From Archegozetes longisetosus (Eukaryota > Arthropoda > Arachnida > Sarcoptiformes > Trhypochthoniidae), in the NCBI GenBank assembly GCA_018873245.2, contig JAEMBT020000008.1, positions 13,001,172 to 13,065,171 on the forward strand: a stretch of DNA of 64,000 bases, written 5' to 3'. Every line of letters begins with the position of its first letter. Position 1 is the stretch's first letter. A program made the position numbers and the translations under genes. Below the pieces are notes generated by a model. The model ran no database searches and was not told the origin of the DNA. It saw only the letters and a program-made list of their open reading frames with translations. Of this stretch, positions 16,035-27,798 are shown piece by piece.

Positions 16035-16188
16035 ACAAAGGTGTATCTCAATAATATCGTACAAAAGTCAAACTGTCTTTTGCGTTGCTTATTTCTAAGC
16101 TATAGTAAACAATGATACCTATAGCTTACGAATAAGTGATGCAAAAGACATAATTTGACTGTTACATAGCATTTGAAGTACGCCTTAG
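16035..16188. repeat. Long near-perfect hairpin (fold-back), about 70-nt arms
   Basis: The left arm ends tcttttgcgttgcttatttc taagctatag; the right arm is its complement (ctatagcttacgaataagtg atgcaaaaga), with a loop of about 12 nt near 16106-16117. Outer pairing extends through gtgtatct/agtacgcc. TTA flanks both sides. It could be a palindromic MITE; a transcribed hairpin is less likely given the arm length. Confidence 0.6.
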
Positions 16189-16828
16189 CTCATATTTACA
16201 CCAATTAGCATTAATTTGGTGCTCAAGAGAGAAAAGCAAAGCATAGGCCCACTTTGTTGAGAGACGCAATTTTCAACATTCAATTATACACTGATTTATC
16301 CTTTAATGTTTTCAAATGAGTGTCTCTGAAAACATGCTTAAAAAAGAAAACATATTTTTCACATGCTGTTATAAATATTGTAATCATTTCTGTTATCTCT
16401 ATTTAGCCTTAATGTTAGTCTGCATATTTTGAGACTCAACTTTTGGTCATCGTTCAAACAAGAAACCAATACTATATTGTTTAAGAAAGTTTCTTTAAGT
16501 TATTGCCTATAAGTTGTCATCTCTTACTACCATGAATGGGCACAATATTATATTTGTTAATAACGTATGAATCTAGTGAGGGGCATATTCAGATAACTAT
16601 AAATAAATACCTTTTACATGAAAACGTCATATTTTATTATCAAATGTAAATGATTCTCGTTTAAGAAGTTTTTCACATATCTTAATAAATTTGATCACAT
16701 GCTAGTCATTTCTTAGATTAATATCAGTTCAAACCTAAGATTTGGCACAAATATTAATTATTGAGGTGTGATTTCAGATAAATATCATGAGTTTGGACCA
16801 TTTGATCAGTCATCTAAGTTGAATCTTT

Positions 16829-18576
16829 CTAAATCTTTTTGCTCAAATGACTCACAATTCCAGCTCCAAAAGCGTCTCCAAGAACATTGATCGCAGTACG
16901 GAATCGATCAATGAGCCAATCAATGACGAAAATAACTATCAAATTGAAAGGTTAGCTCATTTTGATAATACTAAATTTTTTAACTCACGGGCTGCATCTT
17001 CGACAGGGAGTCCAACAGCATTCAGTACAATAACCATAGTTATCAAACCAGCCTTCAATGGAAAACAATATCAATTACTATTAAAATATTCAAGTTCAAC
17101 AAGAGTCACATAAAGTGATACATATAATCATATATATGGTCGTATTATATAATACCTGTGGAATACCAGCGGCACCAATACTAGCAGCTGTAGCTGTTAT
17201 TGTTATGATAATAACTTCAACAAAATCAAGTGGAACGTTTCGATATTGTGCTATGAAAATAGCAGCCACTGCTTCATAAAGAGCTGTTCCATCCATATTA
17301 ATAGTCGCTCCAACAGGTATACAAAATCTGACTATTCTCTTGTCGATTTTCAGCCTATCTTCGAGGCATTGAAAAGTAACCTTAAATAGAATTTAGAAAA
17401 TTAAACTGATTTTTATTGTGGTTATAGAAATTAGTTGACATGATTTACAGGCATTGTTGCTGAGGAAGAAGCGGTTCCGAACGCAGTCATGAGAGCGGCT
17501 GACAATTGGACCAAAAATGGAAACGGATTCTTACGCGTGAATATGAAGTAGAGCAATGGCAAAACAATAAGTCCGTGAACGAACAGTCCTACAAGTACTG
17601 TCAATGTATACCAACCGACACCTCCCAATAGTTGTGATAACTCTTCGACATCTAGTATTTGTGGTAATACGAGAAACAGTACAGCGATTGGTGTTAAAGT
17701 GATCACTATTTCTGTGATAGTCATCATTGCGTTGTTGAATGACCTAAAAAAGTCGACCAAAATCTTTCCGTCTTCTTTCATTTGGCCAATAATTATACCG
17801 AAAACAATTGAGAAGACAACAATACCGAGAATATTAGTGCCGGGACCTTTATCGGATGTTATCTTCCAATTATCAATATCACTAGTATCATTCACAGTTT
17901 CATTCGGCTTTAAAACTGTTTTATACGTTGAAAAGCATGCTTCTATTAAATTATCAGGAAATATATTCCTATAACAGAAATAGTCCAAAATTCATTTTAT
18001 ATACGAATACGGAAATCACTCAGTAAATTGGCATCGATTTTTCAAAAGGTTCAGATAAGTCCAGGTAAGTTTCAGATTGTTTTACAGCTTTGTTGTAAAT
18101 GTTCCCTAGTTCAATAGTTATAGATATAAATCATTTTCATACCTTAATAGGTCCAATATAGTATCAGCTGTTGTTAATGTTGGCAGTTCGTGTTTCCCAT
18201 CATCATTTTCTTCACCTGATCCCTCACCTGGTCTAATACTCAAAACAAGAATAATGCCTAATATGATGGCTAATACAGTTGTTCCTATGTAATAGAAAAC
18301 TGTTCTCAAGCCTATCTTTCCCGATAGTTTTGTATCTATATTTCCCATCGCAAACACCAAACTCGAGAAAATAAGTGGTAAAATAAGGCATTTAAGCATT
18401 CGTAAGAATATTTCTCCAATAAAACCAACATATTTAATGGATCTTTCATTCCATCCAGGATTAGTTTCTCTCAATATAATTCCAATCACAACAGCTATTA
18501 TTACAGTGACAAGTGTTGAAAGCGCTAATACATTATCATTGAATACTTTAGGACACTTGCGAAGGGAGATTTCCTT
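16829..18576 (-). CDS. Excitatory amino acid transporter (EAAT, SLC1 family)
   Basis: Minus-strand exons: 18143 to about 18576 (5' end uncertain), 17449-17968, 17156-17380, 16989-17052 and 16829-16935, all phase-consistent. The protein starts in TM1 ([18 protein letters not shown]), then [17 protein letters not shown], a glycosylated loop, ASSSATMP (HP1 serine-rich tip), [15 protein letters not shown] (TM7, Na+ site), GAAGIPQ (HP2), [11 protein letters not shown] and [19 protein letters not shown] (TM8; Arg and Asp of the substrate and Na+ sites). It would co-transport glutamate with Na+ and H+ in exchange for K+ at the plasma membrane, in glia or muscle. The tail is very short (HLSKKI then TAG), but GTGAGT just after GAGI could instead splice to an unseen exon. 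No in-frame ATG precedes TM1 here, so the start lies in an upstream exon or is joined to the 4-TM ORF next door. Confidence 0.9.
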
Positions 18577-19006
18577 CTAGTATTTTTTGGTCTTCATCTT
18601 CAGAGAGGTATTTAATGACTAGTAATTTGAAAGAAACCGCAAGTGCCAAATAAGTAGCGATAATATGACAAATCAAACTAATTGTACTGTGACGGAAGTC
18701 GATTACAAAACATGACAGAATCATAACCACTGCCAGAATTAATGCATATATGAATGGTGATAATAGTCTGAAAATTTCTTTGAGACCAAATCTTCGTGAA
18801 AGAATCACTACTATTATGTATTGAATCGATGCGAGTAATCGAACAATCATTAATACTACTAGGTAAATGTTTGTCGACTTTTCACCATCAGAATTTTTTA
18901 GGTATCGGATTCCGCGCTCCAAATGTATGATTGAGTCAACGAGTGATAAAATAGCGAAAAGAAATGACATGAACCTCAAGAGCCCGATTCCAGAACTTAC
19001 TCCCAT
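18548..19006 (-). CDS. Four-helix hydrophobic protein, unknown (152 aa)
   Basis: Open frame from ATG at 19006 to TAA at 18548. It has about four predicted TM helices (FMSFLFAILSLVDSIIHL, YLVVLMIVRLLASIQYIIVV, LILAVVMILSCFVIDF, ICHIIATYLALAVSFKLLVI), basic loops between them, and an acidic end (SEDEDQ). Its last codons overlap the first EAAT exon in another frame. It could be a separate small membrane protein, an upstream exon of the EAAT transcript joined by an internal splice, or an N-terminal extension lost from frame by one indel. I recognise no family. The high Ile/Leu/Val content partly reflects AT-rich hydrophobic coding. Confidence 0.5.
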   Translation of the reverse strand: MGVSSGIGLLRFMSFLFAILSLVDSIIHLERGIRYLKNSDGEKSTNIYLVVLMIVRLLASIQYIIVVILSRRFGLKEIFRLLSPFIYALILAVVMILSCFVIDFRHSTISLICHIIATYLALAVSFKLLVIKYLSEDEDQKILEGNLPSQVS

Positions 19007-19383
19007 TTTCTTATTTAATAACTTATTGACTATTTTTGATTAACTCAGTATTAAATTACATAACCTTTATTTTGAAATAAGTTAAAAAAACTTGAAACAG
19101 AAAGTTTAAGGCTTCAACTGCTATTTCTCTGACTGATTATGACTTGATTGCATTATTTGACATTAATTTTAAACAAATTGTTTCTTTATATTTGGCAATT
19201 AACTGAAGCGTTTGCGCGTAAATATCAAAGTTTTGCATTAACACATAGCAGTAAAATATGTGCTCTAATGAAATTTTATTGAGCTGTTCGTGCCAAGTAA
19301 ACCTAATCTAACGAATAAAAGACATGCCTTCCAATCTGATTAGATTTTATTATTTTAATAATTCACTCATTATGTCATAAAAC

Positions 19384-20030
19384 GGTATCCCGTCATAATA
19401 TCGCCGACAAAATATCGCTAAATTATATAAAACTAGAAAGTTCAGAGTACACAAAAGTTTATGAACTTTTAAACCGTATTAGAAATTCTGATTCAACTGA
19501 GTCAGATAATGAGTCAACAGATAATAAATTTTTGGGATTAACATTATAGGTTTATTTAGGATGTATAGGGTCCTTATGTTGCAAAACCCGCAACATTTGC
19601 ACTATTGCGATATGCCTCAAATATTTGGGTTTTAGTTACTAATTTTTTGTAGCGTAGAGTCATTGTTCTCAGACACTTTATAGAGGTATCATACTCTACT
19701 ACTGTTTTGCCATAAGAGCTACTTATTGCTCACAATATCGGCTACCCTCCTATAACCCTAGCAGTGGAGGTTTTATCTTGAGGAAGATTCTCCGTCCGCC
19801 CACGTTTTTACATCTTGTGGAGGCTCAGATGTTTGAGGCACACAGCATACTAATGAATAAATTATTTTTTTACTATATATGTCCATTAGTTTATTCTTAA
19901 TAGTTGTATTACAGTTTACAGTACATTTTACAAGTGACGGTTATGAACAACTGTTGAAAATGATTCGATATTTTGTTGTAGGCGATTTTGTCGGACAGTA
20001 TTTTTATGGCGATGTTATGTCGTAGAATCC
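19384..20030. mobile_element. MITE-like element with CGACAAAAT termini
   Basis: The left end (cgtcataatatcgccgacaa at about 19395) reappears inverted at the right end (19980-20030: gcgattttgtcgg ... ggcgatgttatgtcg), with an extra 12 nt in the right copy. The interior of about 600 bp is non-coding and slightly GC-richer (19740-19830). Ends are imperfect, so the element is old. No target duplication could be fixed. Confidence 0.4.
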
Positions 20031-21459
20031 TATATAGAAACGGTAATTTATTATTATTTCGCATATGCTACTTATGAAAACCATCGAGAAATTCAAACTG
20101 ACTGTTGCCCCTATGGTTGCCAGAGTTTCAGGTTTAATCTGGAATCTCTGACTTTTAATTTTGATTCTAGATCGAAGGAATGGCCCGTTTCTTGCCGTTA
20201 AAGATCTATGCTTTGTTTTGTCGATAGTTGTTAGGTTATAAAATGAAAAATAGCCTATTAATAGCGTGCCACAAACACTAAGCAGAAGTTAACAAACTAA
20301 ACTGATTCTACTTAAAAAATGTTTCACCACTAAAAATATTTAAGAGAATATTATCCTATGTAATTGGCTTATTTGATATCACAGTAGACATATATCAATT
20401 GAATAATATTTTCTCGAAAATGGGTCAATAAAATTAACGTTACTTTGACTTTCAAAAAATTTTTAAGGGATTCCTGTATGAATGTTACAAGGAAAGGTTG
20501 GATCAGATCCGGTAACCGACCATTTATCGCTTGATACTGTTTGAGTAATTTTCAAAGAGAGCAAGTTTGTAAAATATTATTTTGATGATGTGTTTATCAA
20601 ATTCTGTGAATCTGGTTAGCATTTGCTCTGCTCTCCCGTTTCTATGAATCGATTTGCAATTTTATGCATCAGTTCTATTAGTGTGAAAGACCTGGAAGTA
20701 CACTTCATTTAACAATATGCACTTCTCACATGATCTCATAGGTTAAAAGCTAAGACTTCTCTTACTTTTACAGGATAAGAGTTAGTCGTTTTCTTCGTTG
20801 TTGATATTCTGAAAATATGATCGATGCTAAGCTTAACCTTATTTTTGATTAGAATAATGAAAGCAGAGCTTGGATCTGAAAGAATATGAATTATTATTTG
20901 CTCTATGAGTATATTCTAAAACCTAGTTCTCCAATTCTGAAAGTTGTATAAAATTATCAAAAAGATAAGAAAACTAATTACATGTGCTATATTTGTTTAA
21001 ACTAATAAAAAAGATAATATTAGAAGTACAATTTCCTTGATTACAAAATTAGATCGCATATTTGTGATATTTGTAAATCTTGGCATGATTTTTACAGCTT
21101 GTTATCTAAGAATGTGACAATCAACTTGAACGTAGACCATCAAAAAATGATATACAAGTAAACCTAATTTTTGAGTGTAGTCTCAATCAAAATTTCACTC
21201 TAGAGAAACATAATAGTCAGTTCTAGCACTAAAGTGAGAAAAAATTATTTTTCATTCAATTTATTGTAAACAAAATATGTTTAAATACTTAAAAATAAAT
21301 TTCTATAAATAATTTCTATTGTACTTAATTTTTGGGGCTAATTATATTTAAACAAATAAAAGACTTATCAAATATCCAAATGGTTGGCATTTACCCAAAC
21401 ATGACGAGTAACGAATTATTTTATGAATGAAATAAAAACCAAATTCCTGATGAGTGAGT
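20031..21459. other. Intergenic, nothing recognised
   Basis: AT-rich stretch between the 19.4-kb repeat and the 3' end of array gene A. No supported ORF. Confidence 0.4.
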
Positions 21460-23772
21460 TTATGTCTTGTATTTGGCATACTTATCAAGGCTTTTACGGG
21501 GTGATGGGATCGGTTTGGGTGTAACATTCATCTCAAGATAGTCTGACTCTAGAGGGAAAATTTGAGAATATTCATCCCTAGACTGTATCTGAGCATTACG
21601 AGGCATTCGAACATAGTGAGAGTCATCATAAGGATCTTGTTCAGTCGTATTGTAAGGTTCTGCATAGCGAACCTCTTGTTCTTCTTCAATGACATCGTAC
21701 GTGTCGTATATATCATATTTGCCTCTCAAATCAGATGGAACGTCGATGTCATCATATGTTTCGATTTCACCACTTTCTGGTCTTCTTTGATTTGTGATTT
21801 GTTCAACTATTTTGCTTTTTACTCGTTTTGTGTATACGTAAAACAAAATTGCTGTCAATATAATGACGAAAGTAAGTGTACCACCAAGTATTCCAATTAA
21901 AAAGAGTAGAGGGAATTTTCCGGTTTCATTCGGATCTGAAAAAAAGTTGGTTATGAGGTTCTTAATTGTTATTTATCATTTTTTCACTTCAAAATCAATT
22001 GGAGGCTCTCAAGCTAAATTTATAATAAGATGATTATCCATAAGACTAATTGTTTATTCATACCATAACAATAGGGTTCACCGCTACTCCACGTGCCATT
22101 CTTAAAACAAATCCTACTATCTTTTCCAACTAATATGTCAGAACCAGGATTCAGACATCCGTAATGTGCTTGAGTTCCTTCGTATGCATAATATTCGGTT
22201 TCATTGAAGAAATAAAGTCCATCCATGGAATTGATGACAGTTTGATTAGAATTAGGACCTATTAAGAGTTTATCGAGCGGACACGGTTTGCGTGGAATGC
22301 ACTCGGGGTAAGAGCCATTCCATAACATGTCTCCCACACAATTAAAACCGTGAATTGTAGACCCGGGAATCACATCATTCTGTTTGGAGACGTAGAGCCA
22401 TGTCTTCTCACTTTTGCAATCAATTATATAGTATATATATTGTTGATTGAATCTCATAAAATGACTAATAGCTACTTCAGGTTCGCCACAAAGTGGCTCT
22501 TCTGGAGTGCCATAAGACTTTCCAAAAATTATAGCGATAAGATCGTGAGATAAGTCTACCGAAGATTGTGTTTCCATAATCATGTAGTCGCCAGGATTTT
22601 TGATATTCCTCTTATAAGCATCAAACGAAATGCTGTCACACGTGAAGTAACTGTCAGTTTTCCCCTCATTTTGTCTCCAAATGTCGTCGTTTTGATGATT
22701 TAATACACAGTTTCTCTCAGGACTTACAAAAACACTGATATTAAATGTGAAGTTTTGTTTTTGTTCTGCTGCTAAATGAGTGTTAATAAAATTGAAATTG
22801 ATTCGTACAAAAAGTTTATGGAACGGAGCCGTGAACCTAAAAGTCCATCTATATTTTTTACTATCGAAGATTCTAAGTCTTGCCTTTTTGAATCGACTAG
22901 AAGTAAAAGCATTTGGATATTTTTCAATAGTATTTGTTAAATTCATATCGAGGTATTCAAACATCAATATTGGTTTATCGGGTGTTGATATATCTTCTAC
23001 TCTTACGTCTTTCATTTGGATTCCGCTCACAAAATCGCCTAAAAACGAATTGCAAAAGTTGAAAATTTCTAATAAAACATTGCAACACACGATTTAGACA
23101 CAGAGTGAATAGGAAATATAAATTAGTTAGGAAGTGGCTATGCTGTACGTTTGAATAGTTCTAAATTTTCAATTTTAGTTTTAATCTCAGATTTTTTTCG
23201 GTCTTCAATAGACTGAAAAATTCGATAAATTAACGATAACTGAACTTATAAATTCGTAATTTAATAAGAAGTCGATTAATTAGGAATGAAGCAAGAGATG
23301 AAAATTGAATACTGAATACCTTAATCTCCTAAAGGTTTTATTCAATTAAAATACCAAAATTAAGAAGTAAAACTTATAACAAGTTATAAAGTATGTGAAT
23401 TATAAATGAAAGTGCGCATTTGCTCTTTAAAATGTAAAATATGAAAAATTTGAAGCTTTCACAGTTATCGAAAATATGACTATCGATAATTTGAAGATAT
23501 TAAGCACAACTTAAAAAGGAATACTGACCACATCGCGGTAGTTTACCCGTCCAGCGACCTCTTTCACATCTACGAGTTTGAACGTTAGACCGAAAATCAG
23601 TGCACTGGTAAGTCACTTCTTCCCCCTCTAAATATTGTAATTTATTGTCGGGTTCGAGTTTAGCTCTATATGGCTTTCCAGGGTATCCACATTTACCATT
23701 TAATTGACTCATTGAAAAACATATTATGTTAATTAAAACTAATATAAAAAATAAGATTTTTATTGCCTTCAT
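21460..23772 (-). CDS. Array gene A: sushi-domain transmembrane receptor-like protein
   Basis: Exons 23529-23772, 22064-23038 and 21460-21935 give 564 aa. Exon 1: signal peptide (MKAIKILFFILVLINIICFS) and sushi 1 from CGYPGKPY to GRWTGKLPRCG. Exon 2: a domain of about 200 aa that I cannot place (motifs MKDVRVEDIS, FTAPFHKL, NFTFNISVFVSPER, GDYMIMETQSS), then two Cys-rich sushi-like modules starting CGEPE and CPLDK and ending WSSGEPYC. Exon 3: juxtamembrane DPNETGKF, TM helix (FLIGILGGTLTFVIILTAIL), stop-transfer YTKRVKSK, and a tail with YDDI, YDTYDVI, YAEPY, YVRM, YSQI and YLEM. The YxxM motifs are typical PI3K p85 SH2 ligands and YDDI resembles a Src SH2 ligand. Gene structure is shared by all six array members. 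Intact; closest to F in the ectodomain. Confidence 0.88.
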
Positions 23773-25367
23773 TGTGATTATATTAATGAAGAGTTTTATA
23801 ATGAATTTAAATTATAATTTAACTGTGAGAAGGATGTAAAAGAGCGGAAGGTATAAAAGCTACTCATGTCCTTAATTAATTGTAAAACGTCTGATAATTT
23901 TGCTCATTATTTTAGTTCTAATAGTTTTGAAGCGATCGCTTCATTAAACAAATTAAATAGAAACTTAACTATTCATTAAAGTTTAGTTATTAATTACAAT
24001 GAAACAAATGCGCGAATATAATAAACACCCTTCTACACTATTTCTAACTTAACTTTCTTTAAACAAACTTCATTATCAATTCAATGAGAGATCATATTTA
24101 AGCTAAATTAAGTTATTCGTCAACCATTAGTCACACTTATGTAGTGCTTTAAGTAAGATACTTGCCAGGCTTAGGATGGCTCGTCAAATATACAGAGAGC
24201 GGAGCTTTTGTGAGATTCATTACATTTCTTGGACGTTTGTCATTTGTCTCATAATGAATTAAACTGAATTCACTTCAATTATACATGTAACTTTATCTGT
24301 TAATAAATAAAATGAACTCACGTCATATTAATGTAAATTTAATTCAATAGAAATTGCTTTTTCACGTATTTCACGGAAGAATCACTTAAACAGATCATTT
24401 ATTTGAGAAAATTTAATATTCACTTCAAACAAGACTTCTCGCAATTTGCTGTTTAAGTTATTAATTTTAGATTTTTGTTCCATTTCCTTAAATTCAATTA
24501 TTTAGTTTGATTTGGCTTTAAGTTTATTTTAATATTTGTGCTTCTGTTATGAACTTTACAATTAATATTCTGATGAACTGAATCGTTGAGATGAGACACA
24601 TCAAAGTTTAAGTATTTATCAAAAGTATAACAAACTTTAGTTTTAGAGACAATAAATCGTTACTTTAAGCGTAATATGTTTGAGTGTCTTACAAACTCAG
24701 TCAAACTTTTTCACTTGAAAACAGTTACATTTCATATGAAAATCGAACACATAATTAACAAATTTAGTAAATGTTATCGAATGAAAGCTTTTAATGTTTT
24801 AAAATAAGTGATCAAATATTTATAAAGTTTATAAGTATATAATGTTTCAAATTTAAAGGAAATATAGATTTGTACTTATATGGCTTTTTAGAGTAATATT
24901 TGAAGTTATGTTCGATTAGTATTATAATTTCAGTATTAACTCGTTTTATGGCTTTGATTTCAGTTTATTTCAGTTCAAATATAATTTGATTAAAGAATGT
25001 ACAAAAAGTTACTCTATTTCTTATTCTGAAAAATTGAATTTGTTCTAGAATACGATAACCTGTATTTGAGAAAATCGATTGAAAATTCTTAAAATGTCTA
25101 GTCTTCGGGAATCGGCAGCTCGAAATTGAAACTTAAACTTTTCAGGCTTTAAATATCTGTTTACCTAATCTAACACATCTCAGACTTGAGAGTTGCTATC
25201 ATTAATTCCCAAGAAGTCTGATATATGGTCATAGGGTTTGCTAAAGTCAATAAGTATTTAATGTTTAATCAAATATTCAATGATTCAAATTTTTCAAAAA
25301 TTACAAAATAATGAATACTATTAGTGAATAAAATAAGAGAGAAATTTTTTTCAGGTGAGTTTTTATG
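23773..25367. repeat. Array spacer A/B (repeat-unit copy)
   Basis: Contains the gene A promoter side (23773-24000), then a block from 24062 with copies in the other spacers. The part at 24540-25020 (starting gaactttacaattaatattc) is nearly identical to 31810-32285 and 46080-46560. No ORF. It marks the non-coding half of the 3.5-kb tandem unit. Confidence 0.75.
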
Positions 25368-27250
25368 TTATAGCTTGTGTTTAACATACATATAAAGACT
25401 TCCTCGAGGAGAAGTAGTCATTTCGAGATAAGTTGGCTCTGAAGTAGGGATACGCCAATAATCATCACTGGACTGCATGGCATTTTCAATATGAGGCATT
25501 TCAACATAATCTTGCCCGACAGCATAATAAGGATCTGCATAACAAACCTCTTGTTCTTCTCCAATAACATCGTATGTGTTGTATATATCTTTGCCTCTTG
25601 AATCCGGTGGAACATTAATGTCATCATACACTTCGACTCCACCACTTCCTGGTCTTCTTTGGCTTGTGATTTGTTTATTCATTTTAGTTTTCATGCGTTT
25701 TATGTAGACGTAAAGCATAACTGCCGTTAATATTATAACGAAAGTAAGTGTACCGCCAAGTATTCCAATGACTGTTGATGAGGAAAATTTTCTGCCTTCA
25801 TCCGGATCTGTAAAGATTAATTTCCAAAATTATAAAAAAAATTCTCATGCTTTATAAGTTAATTAAATCCAAGATATAACTATGAATGAAAGTTAATAAA
25901 CTAGATAATTTTCTTAATGACAAATTTTGACATCTGTTTATGTAATCCGTTGTTATTTCATACCATAACAGTGAGGTTCAGTATTACTCCACGAGCCATT
26001 CTTCAAACAAGTTCTGCTCTCTTTTCCAATCAAACTGGAGTTAGGATTCACACATCCATAATGTGCTTGTGTTCCCTCATATGTGTGATATTCAGTATCA
26101 TTTGAGAAATAAAGTCCATCTAAAGAATTGATTACAATCTGACTAGAATTAGGATCAGTTAAGAGTTTATCGATTGGACATGATTTGAGTGGAATGCATT
26201 CGGGATAAGATCCATTCCATTTCATATCTGCCATACATTTTAGGCTGTGTATTGAATTATCGGGGATAATATGATTGTGTTTAGAAACTTGAAGCCATGT
26301 CTCCTTATTTTTGCAACTGATAGAATAACTATTGTATTGTCGAATGGGTTTTGAGATTTGGCCTACGGATATCTCAGGTTCACCACAAAGTGGCTCTTCT
26401 GTATTCCCATAGGATTTTCCAAAGGATAGAGCGATCAAATCATGAGGCAGATCTACTGAAGATTGTGTTTCCATAATCATATAATCGCTTGGATTTTCCA
26501 CATCTCTCTTATAAGCATCCAATGACAAACTGTCACACGTGAAATAGTTTTTAGTTTGTCTTCTATTTTCTTTCCTGTCATCATGGGTTTGATGATCTAA
26601 AACACATTTCCTCTCAGGACTCACATAAACACTAATATTAAATGTGAAGTTTTGCATTTGTTCTGCTGTTAAATGAGTATAATTAATAAAATTAAAACTG
26701 TTTCGCATAAGAAGTTTATGGAACGGAGCCGTGAACTTAATAGTCCATCTGTATCTTTTACTGTCAAAGATGCGAAGTCTTGCTTTTTCGAACCGATGAT
26801 AAGAGAAAGCCTTTTTTGATTCGGAGTCATCTATAGTCATATTCAAATGTTCAAACATTGGTATTGGATTATCAGGTGTTGATATGTTTTCTACTCTCAC
26901 GTCTTTCATTAGAACTCCATCAACAGAATTGCCTATAAATAAATTAAATTTTTTTAACGTTAAGTCTATAATTAGTTAGAGTTGGATTATGTTCCAATTT
27001 AAAATAAATACAGACCACATCGCGGCTGTTTACCAGTCCAGCGGCCTCTTTCACATATACGGGGCTCAATAAACCACTTGTATTCAGTGCATCGATAGGT
27101 CACATTTTCTCCTTCTGAATATTCTAATTTATCGGGTTCTAGTTTTGCTTTATATGGCTTTCCAGGGTATCCACATTTACCATTCAATTTACTGATGCTG
27201 TAACATATTAAATTAATGAAAATCAAACTACAAATTGCTATTGTTTTCAT
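25368..27250 (-). CDS. Array gene B: sushi-domain transmembrane receptor-like protein
   Basis: Exons 27016-27250, 25964-26932 and 25368-25807 give 547 aa with the same layout as A: signal peptide (MKTIAICSLIFINLICYS), sushi 1, unique domain, two sushi-like modules ending WSNTEPHCYG, TM helix and tail. Tail motifs: YDDI, YNTYDVI, YADPYY, YVEM, YWRI and YLEM, ending YMYVKHKL. Extracellular NxS/T sites include NMT, NFT, NIS, NGS and NDT. Very close to C over all three exons, so B and C are the youngest duplicate pair. Intact. No known function; a cell-surface receptor or adhesion protein with tyrosine-based signalling is inferred. Confidence 0.87.
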
Positions 27251-27798
27251 TGTGATTGTTTATAAACAGAAGCTGTGCAACCAGTTTCAGAATTAATTTA
27301 TCAGTAAAAGGATGTCAAATAGCGATAGATGAGTCCTCACTTCCTTAATTGATCATAAGTTGTCACGTAGTCATATTTACTTTTTTATCTCAGTAGTTTG
27401 CAAACAATCCCTTCAATCAGTAATTTAAAACAAAAATCTTATCTATTGATTAAAGTTAACAATTATTAATAAGAGTGAATCTATTGCACAAATTCAATAA
27501 ATATTGTTTTGTATAAATAGTGCGCTACTTCTAATTTGACTAACTTTTAAGAAATTCGCTTATTAATGGAATAAGAAGTCATATTGTATTTTTCCGAATA
27601 TAAGCCGCGGCTTATATAAAAAAGTTAGATTTTTGAAAATTTCAGCAGTCTGTCTAATACATGGGGTGCGGCTTTTATAAGGGAAAAGTTAGAATAATTC
27701 AAATTAAAAAACTTTCATTCAAATTGAAAAACATCAAAAGGAGAAATAACAGGCTTAATTTTAATCAAAGCCATTAAATTGTTCATCTGATTCATAGG

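Noticed and set aside
21562-23097. Plus-strand ORFs opposite array genes (also in B-F)
   Set aside because: Antisense shadows of the exons: no signal peptide with a mature part, no splice signals on that strand.
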